Source of the DNA: Galaxea fascicularis
Taxonomy: Eukaryota > Cnidaria > Anthozoa > Scleractinia > Euphylliidae
Reading direction: 5' to 3'
Assembly (NCBI GenBank): GCA_948470475.1
Contig: OX419335.1
Coordinates: forward strand, 27,591,191-27,655,190
DNA: 64,000 bases
Part shown: positions 23,826-33,928 of the stretch, piece after piece
How positions within the stretch are numbered: the stretch's first letter is position 1
Layout: each line of letters opens with the position of its first letter
The notes under the pieces: model-generated
What the model was told of the DNA's origin: nothing
Database searches by the model: none
The model's input: the letters and a program-made list of their open reading frames with translations, nothing else
Made by a program: the position numbers and the translations under genes

Positions 23826-24763
23826 TCTGGTTCTCAGTGTTCACGCCAGCAATCACAAGCTAATTCATTCATTCGTTAATTCTGATATTTATTGTTCATA
23901 ATCTACCACCGAACTAATCACCCACATCCGTAAGGATCCGTAAGGATACAACTACGAAATTTTAAAAAAAATGACAAAACAAAAGAAAAGGTCGTTAATT
24001 AGTGCGCATATAAAAGATCCTTTTTGCAACGTTAGATCACCCCTGCGTGAAGACAATAAACAAGAGTGTCAGAAGACACTCAGAGACAGGAATGTCGAAA
24101 CGTTGGGTCGTGAATTGTAAGTTTTCAAGTCTTCAAACCAGAATAGGAAACCATGTCTAAAACAAAAGAATTAAGAATTCTCAAGGTCCTCAAAATGTCT
24201 TTATGTTGCAGTGAGTGAGGACATATTCTATTCCAGCTTAAATTATTTATTCGGATCCCGAAGGCCAACGCAACTTAAATGCGTTCTCAATAATTAAAGC
24301 AGAAGGGAGTTTAGTGGTTTACTGCACAAAAGAAATGTAAATGTTGGCGTCTCGGCAATTGCTCCGAAAGCAATCAACCCTGCATTAATAATTCGTTTTG
24401 CTCTTTCTCAGCTGGTAGAATCCTCATTTTTTTCTGCCTCGGTTTACCGAGAAATTTGAAGCTTACGCCTGAGAACCAAATGAGTATTATACCAAAAAAA
24501 AATTCAAAGAAACAATTTTAGGAAACAACACAGCTTTTCAAATTTGAATTCCTTTTACTACTTTCACAGCGTCTTCAAACAGCATGTCTAAAGATCTGGA
24601 AGGACAGATGTCTTTCAGCTTTCGGAGTGAAAAGAAAATATCTGCAAAAAAGCTACCACGCCAAAAACGACAAAATTATACGCGATAAGGTGAAACTACA
24701 TCACGCGGCTTGGCTCTGTACGAGGAATTGCACAGGTTAAAAACGCCCGATCGCTATTTTGAA

Positions 24764-27256
24764 ATGGCCGATAACAGAAGAGCTTTGACGCCAGTCAGTA
24801 ATGGCGGTTTCAATAAAGAACAGCAACAAGAACGCCTTCGTACGGTGACAGCTTTCTTCATCTTTGGAACTTTAATTTACGCCACGTATTCCCTGGTCAT
24901 CGCTGGGGCCCAAGATATCTTGGCTGGAACTTTCATTCAAACCTCCATGGTTCTTGTTGCAGACATTGGCCCGTATTTTGTCGTTACTTTAATCGCTCCT
25001 TATTTCATGCAAAAGATTCCATACTTTGCCCGCATCACGACGGTCTTCTTGTCTGGAATAGGTGGTTTCCTGATGCTTGCCTTTGCTACACAAGTTCAAT
25101 GGAAGTTAATTGGTGTGGGGATAGCTTCGTTTGGTTATGGAATAGGCGAGGTAACATTTGTGGCTCTCACATCATTTTACCACGAAGTAACATTAACTGC
25201 GTATTCTGCTGGAACAGGCGCGGGGTTCGTGATCGCTCCCTTATATTACACTGGTAAGTCTGAACTTTTAATTTTCTTACTATTTTCTAACTGCACTCTA
25301 GCTTGTTTAGTATTGAAAATTCTTAACACATTTCTCAACAAACTCAAGCAATACCGCCGAAATTTTGAATTTGCGTTGTTGTTATTAATTTTTTATCGCA
25401 CAATCTTGAGAACTGTAATGAAAGATCAATTGTGCTGAACAGCTGTTGCGCAGAAGGAGTGATTGTTGTTTATTTAATTCTCCTGCTCACAGTACGAAAG
25501 CTATTGAAAAAAAAAACATTTGAGCATTAAAGGAAATACGCCAAAGTCTAAATCATTTGATGAATGGGAATATAAAACTGTCGTCCACTGTTCAGTCAAC
25601 CGAAGAATTCGATTGTATATCAACAACATTAATATTTCTTTATTATTACAATTTTAAGAGCACTCTAAAGGACCATTTAGCCTAGTACGAGATTACTTGC
25701 TATGTTGTGATGATAAAGAAAACTAAATGGTACTGTCTCTCGCAGCCATGACAACGTGGGCCTGCGTTTCGCCAAATGCTACAATTCTAATCATGGCGGC
25801 CATGTTACTCTTGATCTTTGTCTGCTATTACGTCATGGACAAGAAGCACTTAGAGTCTCCCAGTCTCCCGACGGATAAACACGCCGGAGTAGAGTACACA
25901 GCTCTGGAGACGAAAGGTAAGTGAGTGGACGATCTCTTAAGTTGGTGTTTTTAAATACTGTAAAATTAAGCGAAATAATAAAAAAAACTAACTGAAAAAG
26001 CTACATTGCCTCAACTCTCCATCCCCGCTATGACGGCCATTTCGTACCTGACCAATACTTTCAGAACCAGACAAAGTGGCTCAATCATATGAATACATTT
26101 TGTGAAGTATAGAACTGAGCTTGTGTCGACAAAATTTGACTTTTTCTCAAGACGAGGGGAGAGATATGACATTCAGCTCACCATGTGAAATAAGCTTCGT
26201 TTTCGGTAAAAGTTATTTTGAGGCTACTTGAAAATGTTGAAAATGCTTTTTCGAACCGTATGGAGTTTCCTTTGGAGCGTGGTTGTCCTCAGTTCATTTA
26301 CCTCATTTATTGTCAAGTAACTCAAATCAGACGGATTTTTTTCACTGCAAACATCATACTGTGGCTAGTAACTAACCATGATTGGAACTAAGCAAAATGC
26401 CAAATCGTACGGCTTTTCACGCAGGTTTCGTCGGTCTTTAAAATCGTATTTGAGTTTCAGTAAAGGCCATTAAGGTGAAAAGATACACTTCTACTCATTT
26501 TGAAGCAAGAAGCGTAGTATGAGTTTTAAATTTCCACTTATAATTTCCTCGTCAGCAACAGATAAAACTGAAATTGCAACCTACGAGGACAGCGGTAGCA
26601 CTGACGACAGCTCGTTGACTTGCCGCGAAAAGTTCATGGTTATCCGGCAGATGCTTCCCAACCTGATACCAATTTACATCGCCTGGTTCTCGGAATACAT
26701 GATTATTCAGGCCGTCATAACAACTCTGGCATTTCCCAACGCCCCTTTCAGACCACGTGACCACTACCAGTACTATATCTTTGTGTTCTTGGGTGGAGAG
26801 GTGGTCGGAAGGTCCTACCTCGTGGCGTTGTCCTACATCAAAGCTGACTGGGCCGAGAAGGCTAAGTTCCCGTATCTGTGGGTCCTGTCGATTATTGAAG
26901 TCGTGCACCTTCTGTTTTTCATCCTGGCGGCTTGGTACAGATTTCTACCGAGCGTTTGGATCGTCTTACTCCTCTCCTTCACTGGTGGTGCAACAATTGG
27001 TGTTTTCTTTGTCAACGCTTTAGCGTTCTTCAGAGACAAGTTTGATGGCCGTTATAAGGAGTTCGCCATGGGGTACATTGTAGTAGCCATGGGAGGGGGT
27101 ACCTTCACTGCCTCACTTGTGGGCCTTTTAACTGAACCCATGTTACGCCGGCATTGCATGGTGCTCCTAAATAATGATGACTACTGTTTCACGAGGTCAA
27201 AGGTTCGGGAGCATATTATATCGCAATGTCTAGTAAAACCAAATAAGCATGTTTAA
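24764..27256 (+). CDS. CLN3-like: Battenin (CLN3)-family membrane protein, copy C
   Basis: Three exons: 24764-25253, 25746-25916 and 26556-27256, about 453 aa. The start is the ATG at 24764 (MADNRRALTPVS). Introns are phase 1 with donors ACTG|GTAAGT and AAAG|GTAAGT. The first intron matches the shared position in copies A and B; the second is unique to this copy. Its acceptor is ambiguous: CGTCAG at 26555 or CAACAG at 26561, both in frame, adding or omitting two residues. CLN3 signatures: GAQDILAGTF, MVLVADIGPYF, GYGIGEVTFVALTSFYH, YSAGTGAG, AMTTWACVSPN, SEYMIIQAV, GRSYLVALSY and KEFAMGYIVVAMGGG. This copy keeps GEVTF as in human CLN3. The C-terminal tail after CFTRSK is longer than in A or B. 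It runs opposite to the other two, with its 5' end facing copy B. Confidence 0.88.
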
Positions 27257-27703
27257 AAAAAACTAATAATCTAAACCCTGTGAAAATGGTAAAGTAACGC
27301 ACGCCTGTTGTAAGGGACCACGTTAGTCAGTTTCTCGGGTTTACCGGCCATAACTGAGCATTTGCATCAAGTAGGAACAAAAACACTGGTCAATTGTTAT
27401 TCAATGTATTATAATAATTTACCGAAGGCACTAGTGTCGGTCTACACATGGCTACCAATGAACCGTCAACTGCCAAGATATTGACACCAAGGTTCATGGT
27501 GTCAGCTCTTTCTTCGAAAATCGTTACTGACAAATGTGCTCTGAGAATCTGTAGGTTTGTAGTGCACACTGGTGCATAAGCCGTTGCCACTGATAGAAGC
27601 TTTGATATTTAGGAAAGCCAATGAAGTTTCCGAAATTTCCCAGGTATATTTAAGAGCCGGATGAAACGAATTAACGGAGGTTATAAATTGATCGAGTTCT
27701 TGT
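27257..27703. other. 3' flank of battenin copy C; no gene seen
   Basis: No supported coding sequence. This should contain the 3' untranslated region of copy C. No AATAAA hexamer stands out close to the stop. Confidence 0.35.
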
Positions 27704-28085
27704 GTGCTGGATGATTCTCACAGTTGTTTGTTGTATTCATCGTCACATCCATCACATGTCAAGAACTCCATTCCTTATTCTCAATTTCTTAGACTTCGAC
27801 GTCTATGTAGTGATGACTCTGATTTTTCCAGGAAATCAGAGGAGATGTGCCAGTTTTTCGAAAAACGTGGCTACCCTGCCTCTGTGGTCAAAGCGGGCCA
27901 TCATCGCGCCCAACAATTTGATCGACAGTCAGCACTACAAACGTCACAAAAGGATAAGAACGACAGAATTCCATTCAACCTCGCTTTCCATCCTCATAAT
28001 CATGTAGTCAAAAGTATAATTCTTAATAACTTCAAATTACTCCAAAATGATCTCGAGACTGGTAGCACCTTTTCGCAACCTCCAC
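27704..28085 (+). mobile_element. Penelope-like retroelement fragment
   Basis: The frame from 27704 reads SCLLYSSSHPSHVKNSIPYS, then FLRLRRLCSDDSDF, CQFFEKRGYP and VVKAGHHRAQ, and later PHNHVVKSIILNNFKLLQND. This resembles the region after the reverse transcriptase core of Penelope-like elements, where HPSHxKxSIPYSQxLRLRRICS is a hallmark. It stops matching after QPPLISF near 28090. It is a short dead fragment, with no RT catalytic core and no GIY-YIG nuclease. Confidence 0.7.
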
Positions 28086-28770
28086 TAATTTCATTCATTG
28101 CACTGAATCCGATCTCTGCACTACTCCCACCCCGTGAGCCCTCGAAATTTCCGATAGTTCCCCCAATAATTTTGACATCAACGAAAATAACACTTTTTAT
28201 TCGTTGATCGTTATCGGGTGAAAATGAAAATGTCATTCCCTGTTTTAGAATTCTAGACATTCTTATGGTTCCTTTAGACAAAATTGCGACACCGTGATGG
28301 GTGTTTATTTTCATAAGCACTCACGGGATTGATAAAGAATCTCTGCGGAACTAATTTCATACAGGAGGAACATGCAGACTACTTTTTCTTCACGGAATCG
28401 TGAAATATTCGAGTGCATTGTCGTCGTCTATCCCGTTTCCCGTCCGGAAAAATTAATAATTCCCGCCTCCCGCCATGAGAATGACGAATTCTCCGCTTCC
28501 CGCCCACAGCTAACCATCCCGCATCCTACCTTCAAATTTTCTTTTATCCTGCATCCCGCTGACCCTTTGTTAGGCCCTCTAAGGAAAGTGTATCTGGAAA
28601 GAAAAATAGGGGTCACCGACCATTTAAGAGAGTAAACTGAAGGCGAAGGGAACCGACAGCTACCATCCTTTTACGCCCTGTTTACAAGCAGGGAGGGTAT
28701 ACAAAGTATATAAAAAGTATCAAGTTGGCCACATAAAAAGTCAAGTTGATCATATAAAAGGATTGATATG
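28086..28770. other. Repeat-like DNA without a supported gene
   Basis: Contains a pyrimidine-rich patch at about 28430-28620 with recurring TCCCGCCTCCCGC-type words. This looks like part of an interspersed repeat. No exon is supported. Confidence 0.35.
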
Positions 28771-29060
28771 GGAGCAGGGTTGGCGCAGTGGTGAGAGCGT
28801 TCGCCTTCCACCAATGTGTCCTGGGTTCGATTCCCGCACTCGGTGTCAAAGTGGGCTGAATTTGTTGGTTCTCTACTCTGCTCCGAGAGGTTTTTCTCCG
28901 GATACTCCGATTTTCCCCTCTCCTCAAAAACCAGCATTTGATTTGATTTGGTTTGATTTGATTTAGAGTTTATTTGATTTCGAGGGCCACAGAGTCATCA
29001 ATGTCTTAGGACTACTGTTAACTGTTGCACCCTCTTTAAATAAAGCCTATTATTACTGGT
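28771..29060 (+). mobile_element. tRNA-derived SINE
   Basis: Pol III promoter boxes are intact: A box TGGCGCAGTGGTGA at 28781-28794 and B box GGTTCGATTCC at 28824-28834. The body TTCTCTACTCTGCTCCGAGA is shared with the intron copy at 17052-17340. It passes through TTTGATTTGA repeats into a LINE-like tail (TTAAATAAAGCCTATTATTA) ending near 29060. No target duplication was defined. Confidence 0.85.
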
Positions 29061-29573
29061 TCGGCGCCCCATAAAATTGACTTTGTTCTCAGATCCGAAC
29101 CTTCTCCCGATGTTTGATGCGTCACTGAATGTGTGAACAGTCGCGGCGGCTGTCAAGCGACCACGTGTAAGTTTCCTCGGTTCCTTGCCGATTGCTATCG
29201 AAAAATTCGCAATCTTGTGGTTTAGTTGCCTTACATTGATTTTGATTTTGAAGTTTGATTAAAAAGAATTCAGCGTTTTACTCACGGATGTGTCAAATAA
29301 TGCGCAGATGAAAGAACCGGGCCGAGTTTTATCGAGCACACAGATTAATTTTTCGACTTATTTGGATCGCGTTTTACATGTTGTTCCACTTTCGAAGAGA
29401 CTCCATGCGAGAGCCAAGGGAAATCGGTTTTGTTCTCTTTCATTGTTGCAAGTGCAAGAAGTTAATCGTTTCCTTCGAAATCCGTTATCGAGATCCTCGA
29501 ACAATTCTTCGAGCGTCTCACAACTCGTAACTCGATCCTCAACACTTGAAACTCGAAAGTCGAAACTCGAGCC

Positions 29574-29646
29574 TCGAGCCTCGAACCTCGAACCTCGAAC
29601 CTCGAACCTCGAACCTCGATACTCGATACTCGATACTCGATACTCA
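29574..29646. repeat. Heptanucleotide tandem repeat
   Basis: Period of 7 bases: five CTCGAAC-type units followed by four CTCGATA units, with degenerate TCGAGCC units at the left edge. Open frames across it are artefacts. It sits just left of the DIRS relic. Confidence 0.9.
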
Positions 29647-31173
29647 ATAACTTCGAGGATCGAGTTTCGAGTTGAGACTGTCAACTTACTTTTGAACGGT
29701 ACTGTATCTAGGGTGACCAGCTGGTAAAGGACCTTCACGCTGGAACAACACCGAATACACGTCACTGACTACTCACCCGGTCATACTTGATGCTATAAAG
29801 CACTATCACATTGAGTTTGGAAGTGATCTTACATTCCAGCTTTACCGACCTAAGCAAATGCCTTTCTCACTCTCTGAAAGGGAGATAATCAATGCAGAAA
29901 TTACTATGCTGCTTAACAAAGGAGTTGTTAAACTTACAGACCATGTAGAAGGTGATTTTATCTCTACCATCTTTGTGCGTCCCAAGAAGGATCGCACTTA
30001 TAGAATGATTTTAAATTTAAAAAATCTTAATGAATTTGTGTCATACTTTCATTTTAAAATGGATACCATTGACACTGCCCTGAAACGCGCCATGCGTCCA
30101 GGGTGTTTTATAGCATCAGCTGACCTTAAGGATGCCTATTATTCAGTTCCTATTGCGATGGAGGATAGGAAATACTTGGGATTTGAATAGTAGGGTAGCT
30201 ACTTTCATTATACATGTTTGCCCAATGGTCTGGCTTGTGCTCCTCGCCTATTCACTAAAATATTAAAACCGGTTTAATCCCATATCAAATCTTTGGGCCA
30301 CATTTGTATGGGACACATGGATGATTCATTCCTGTTAGGATATAACTACACTGCCTGTGCCAAGAATATTCAGGACACTGTTGATACCTTCCTAAGTTTT
30401 GGTTTCATGGTTCACCCTGAGAAATCAGTCATGAGGCTAACACAAGAAATGGCCCGGGAATTTCTTGGCTTCTTGTTGAATAGTGTAAACAAGACAATTC
30501 GATTCCCACCTGCTAAAGCTGAACGTGTACGACTAGCTTGTCAGAGCTTATTGTGCAAGAGTAGATTAACTCTTAGAGAAGTTGCTTAAGTTATTGGGTT
30601 GATAGCTTTTAGTTTCCCTACTGTCCAGTTTGGACAGTTATATTATAGAAACCTAGAAAATAATAAAATTCTTGCCCTGCGGGTAAGTAAGGGCAACTAT
30701 GATGCACCAGTGATTTTGTCAAATGCGTCTAGATCAGAGTTAACCTGGTGGGTGAACAGTGTAGGCTCTTCATTTAACACTATTTCCCGGAGAGACCCTG
30801 ACCTGACCGTTACCACAGATGCCTCTATCAGAGGTGGGGTGCAGTACATGGGGTTCAGAGAACTGGCGGTCTCTGGAGCTTGGAAGAACAAGGTTTCCAT
30901 ATTAACTACTTAGAACTTGGTGTCTTCTGGGGTTGCAGTCTCTCCTCAGTAACGCTAACAACAAACATATCAGAATTCAATCTGATAATACAACTACAGT
31001 AGCATACCGTATGTTAATAACATGGGGGAAATTAAATCTGTTGCATGTAATGATATGGCTCAAGGAATTTGGCTGTGGCGCGTGGAGAGAGAAATCTGGC
31101 TCAGTGCTTCCCACATACGTGGTTCTACCAATGTGGATGCTGACACTGAATCGGCTCGACAAATTAACAGTTC

Positions 31174-31317
31174 GGGTCACCCTCGGTGTAAAAACTTGAT
31201 GAGATTTTCTTTGTTTTATGAGGTATTGTTTTCCTGTACGCTATTGTTTACAATGTTTTGTTGTCTTTGTTTTAAGTCACTTGTGAGCTTCACAGGTTTT
31301 TACACCGAGGATGAGCC
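31174..31317. mobile_element. 144-bp inverted-repeat element inside the DIRS relic
   Basis: Terminal inverted repeats of about 25 bp: GGGTCACCCTCGGTGTAAAA on the left and GGCTCATCCTCGGTGTAAAA on the opposite strand at the right. It is flanked by a perfect 8-bp direct repeat AACAGTTC at 31166-31173 and 31318-31325. Removing the element restores a plausible reading frame across the site (QINSS into TEWSLNLEVF). An 8-bp duplication fits hAT- or P-type transposition. Confidence 0.88.
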
Positions 31318-32976
31318 AACAGTTCCACTGAATGGTCTTTAAACTTGGAAGTGTTTGCAGACCTAGACAAAATGTGGGACCCTTTTGAAATGGACTTGTT
31401 TGTATTTAGACTTAATTTAAAGGTTTCCAATGATGTGTCATGGAAACCAGACCCAGGTGCCAAATATATCAATACTTTTTTCTTGAGTTGGAAAGAATGT
31501 TACTTCTATGCTTTTCCCCCTTTCAGCGTTATAGCAGCCTGCCTACAGAAGATAGAGCAGGATCAAGCCACTGGAGTACTTCTAGTGCCTGTTTGGCCGA
31601 CACAACCTTGCTTCACTCCTCTTCTTCTTCATCTGTTAGTAGACAGTCTTGTTTTACCTGTTCTCCTTCCGCAGTCAGATCTCCTGTTGACACAACCGCA
31701 CAGCCATGCGCTACACCCCCTTTGGAAACAGCTCAAACTGATGGCTTGCAAGCTCTCTGGAAAAGCCTCCAGCAGAGAAATGTTTCAGACGAGGCTACAG
31801 CGATCATCCTCAAGTCTTGGTCTGATGGAAAGCAAAAGCAGTACAAACGTACATCAAACAGTGGATTGACCTTTGTCGTGAATGGAAGGTTGATCCTTAC
31901 GACCCACCTTTGACAGCAGTTTTAGATTTCCTTGTCAGCCTCCATGATAAGCATCTCACTTACACCACCCTCAATACTGCAAGCAGTGCCATATCCGCAG
32001 TCACTGTAGCCAAGAATAATATGACCAATGGCAGTCATCCACTAGTTTCTCTGTTTATGAAAGGTGTATACAAAGATTCCCCACCAACGTCTCGTTACCA
32101 GTCAACCTGGGATGTACGACCTGTCTTAAGTTACCTTTCCTCCTTGAATCCTCCCGAGAAGCTTGACTTAAGATTGCTTACTCTCAACTTGGTTATGCTT
32201 ATAGCCTTGATGGCTGCACAGAGAAGACAAAGTTTACACATGCTTGACATTAGTTGCATGAAAGAAGCTCCATCCTGTTGTGCTAAAAGCTTACCCCGAT
32301 GATTCATCACTTTGCATGTCTACTAATTTGAAAGAATACCTCAAGCGTACCAAGCCTCTAAGGGGATCCAAAAGTAAACTTTTTCTCAGTTTCCTCAAAC
32401 CTTACAAACAGGTCTCAAGGGAAACTATTTCCAGATGGATCCGTTTGGTGATGGCGATGGGTGGTGTAGACACCAAAGTATTCAAACCACACAGTACCAG
32501 AGCTGCAGCTACCTCTAAAGCAAAAGCAGCAAATGTCCCCATTCCTGAAATCCTGCGCACAGCTGGATGGTCATCATATCCTCAAGATGTTTTGACCAGT
32601 TCTACAATAAACCAGTTGAGACATTCACCTTTGCATCTGCTTTACTACAGATTGAATAGACCAGAGACAAGGGCTTTTAGCTTTTAGCCCTGTGCTATCA
32701 TTAAGTAAGTAACTTCATGATGTTCATGAAGTCAGGGCAATTGGATTTTCAGCTCTGTTGATATTGTTCCTTTACTAAGTGACTCCATAGGTTGAGTATT
32801 TGTTAGCAGGGCATGATTCATGTTCTATGCCTTTGGGGGAAGATCTTCGTGTTACGGTATGATTTCCAATTGCTGATCAAATACACACCTTGTTATTGTA
32901 TTTTGGTGTTTTCCTTATGTGATTGTCTTGGCTTTGAAATCCCATGGGATCCCTGAGGCAGTGATGACAAGATAGA

Positions 32977-33208
32977 ATTGATAAATTAAACGAGACTTAC
33001 CTGTAAGTTGAAGTTTGATTGGAATTCTATCGAGTCGCCAGACTTAGTGCACCAAGGGATCACCTGCCCGCCCATTGTTAGCCCATTGTATGTTGCACTC
33101 TATTTATATCCGTTGCACTCTATTTATATCCCTTAGTGCAGTATGATGACTCAATAGAATTCCAATCAAAGTTCAACTTACAGTTAAGTCTCGTTTAATT
33201 TATCAATT
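32977..33208. repeat. Inverted repeat near the 3' end of the DIRS relic
   Basis: Arms of about 54 bp (AATTGATAAATTAAACGAGA at 32977 and its complement ending at 33208; ATTGGAATTCTAT inside) surround a 120-bp centre. The centre contains a direct repeat of GTTGCACTCTATTTATATCC. DIRS elements carry inverted terminal repeats and internal complementary regions, so this may be the element's 3' terminus; alternatively it is an unrelated inserted MITE. Confidence 0.7.
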
Positions 33209-33210
33209 TG

Positions 33211-33928
33211 TTTGCACCTGTATTGTTGTTGAAAGGAAAGTGTCCCTCGATCATAAATTGAAAACCTAACACAATGGTTTAGCCGCTCATTCCGTCGGCT
33301 TCCTGTCACGTTGCGGAGCAATGGAATAATTAAGGCTTTTGCGGTTTTGTGTCTTTAAGAGAAATCTTATAAGAATGTAATAATACAACCTTGCAATAAA
33401 GATCTGATACAGATTAAAAATAACTGATTTCAGAATCTAAATATACTAAATAAATGCAAATATTGTGGTTTCAACAAAAACTGACAGTCGACCTCACAGC
33501 TAGTGTGAATAGGCGTGAAGCGATTTCCCCTTCAGATTTTGACAGATGTTGGCTTTATTTATTCCGACGTCCAACAGTGATCAGAGTGCGTTTCCTGTAC
33601 GCTGTATCTTTCGCCATTTGTCAAATATACCGCGGATCGAACTGGAACACCTTAAAGATCTAAAACAAAACTATGCTGTGCGCACCTTTGGCTCATCATA
33701 TTCACACTGAGTATGCAATGAATCTTTGTCAAGTTCTTCCGCCAGTCTCTATAGAAAGTGGCGAAGTAAATATCCGCGTTTCAGATGTAGAGAACCATGA
33801 AAACAGCTAGGCACCGAAGTTGCCTCACTTAAGGGAATAATTTGACAAGACATGAAGGTTTCGAAAGGCGTCCATTCCCGTCTCCGTAACTCACAAATAA
33901 GCCCTGTGTAATTGCAAGTGGATTTGAG
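33211..33928. other. Intergenic DNA left of the GPCR
   Basis: No supported exon. It should contain the upstream region of the GPCR frame. No specific promoter signal stands out. Confidence 0.35.

Larger units (their letters stand above)
19865..24763. other. Divergent intergenic region between battenin copies B and C
   Basis: Copies B (minus) and C (plus) are head to head across this 4.9 kb. No exon could be supported. It holds a diverged SINE (20705-20875), a long-inverted-repeat element (22103-22936) and two microsatellites (23514-23571 and 23691-23825). TATA-like AT-rich patches are too common here to name a promoter. Confidence 0.45.
29770..33210 (+). mobile_element. Decayed DIRS-like retrotransposon
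   Basis: In order: a reverse transcriptase (PVILDAIKHYHIEFGS at 29781 onward, FVRPKKDRTYRMILNLKNLN, SADLKDAYYSV, and the catalytic box as GHMDDSFLLG at about 30305, with His where Tyr is usual); RNase H (VTTDASIRGG about 30810, QSDNTT about 30980); a linker (DPFEMDLFVFRLN); and a tyrosine recombinase (AAQRRQSLHMLD about 32220, HSTRAAATSKAKA about 32500, then GWSS and FYNKPVE about 32600 in the next frame). The RT to RNase H part stays in one frame but is cut by stop codons; the recombinase has at least two frameshifts. RT plus tyrosine recombinase without an integrase defines DIRS-type elements. It is inactive. A 144-bp element is inserted at 31174-31317. The left border is approximate. Confidence 0.85.

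Noticed and set aside
23623..23901. Arg/Ser-rich and Asn/Glu/Arg-rich open frames on both strands
   Set aside because: They are translations of the TTCG/TTCGCTCG microsatellite.
24040..24130. Hammerhead-ribozyme-like motif (CGAAAC near a retroelement-type sequence)
   Set aside because: Only the GAAAC part is present; the CTGATGA core and matching stems are missing.
24710..24763. Upstream extension of battenin copy C (residues LALYEELHRLKT)
   Set aside because: The extended frame would have to start at TTG. The ATG at 24764 is the first in-frame ATG and gives an N-terminus like those of copies A and B.
28781..28834. Genuine tRNA gene
   Set aside because: A and B boxes are good, but the sequence does not fold into a tRNA cloverleaf with an acceptor stem, and it continues into a SINE body and tail.
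29290..29765. 135-145 aa frames left of the DIRS element, as a possible gag
   Set aside because: Both run through the 7-bp tandem repeat and show no retroviral or DIRS gag-like feature.
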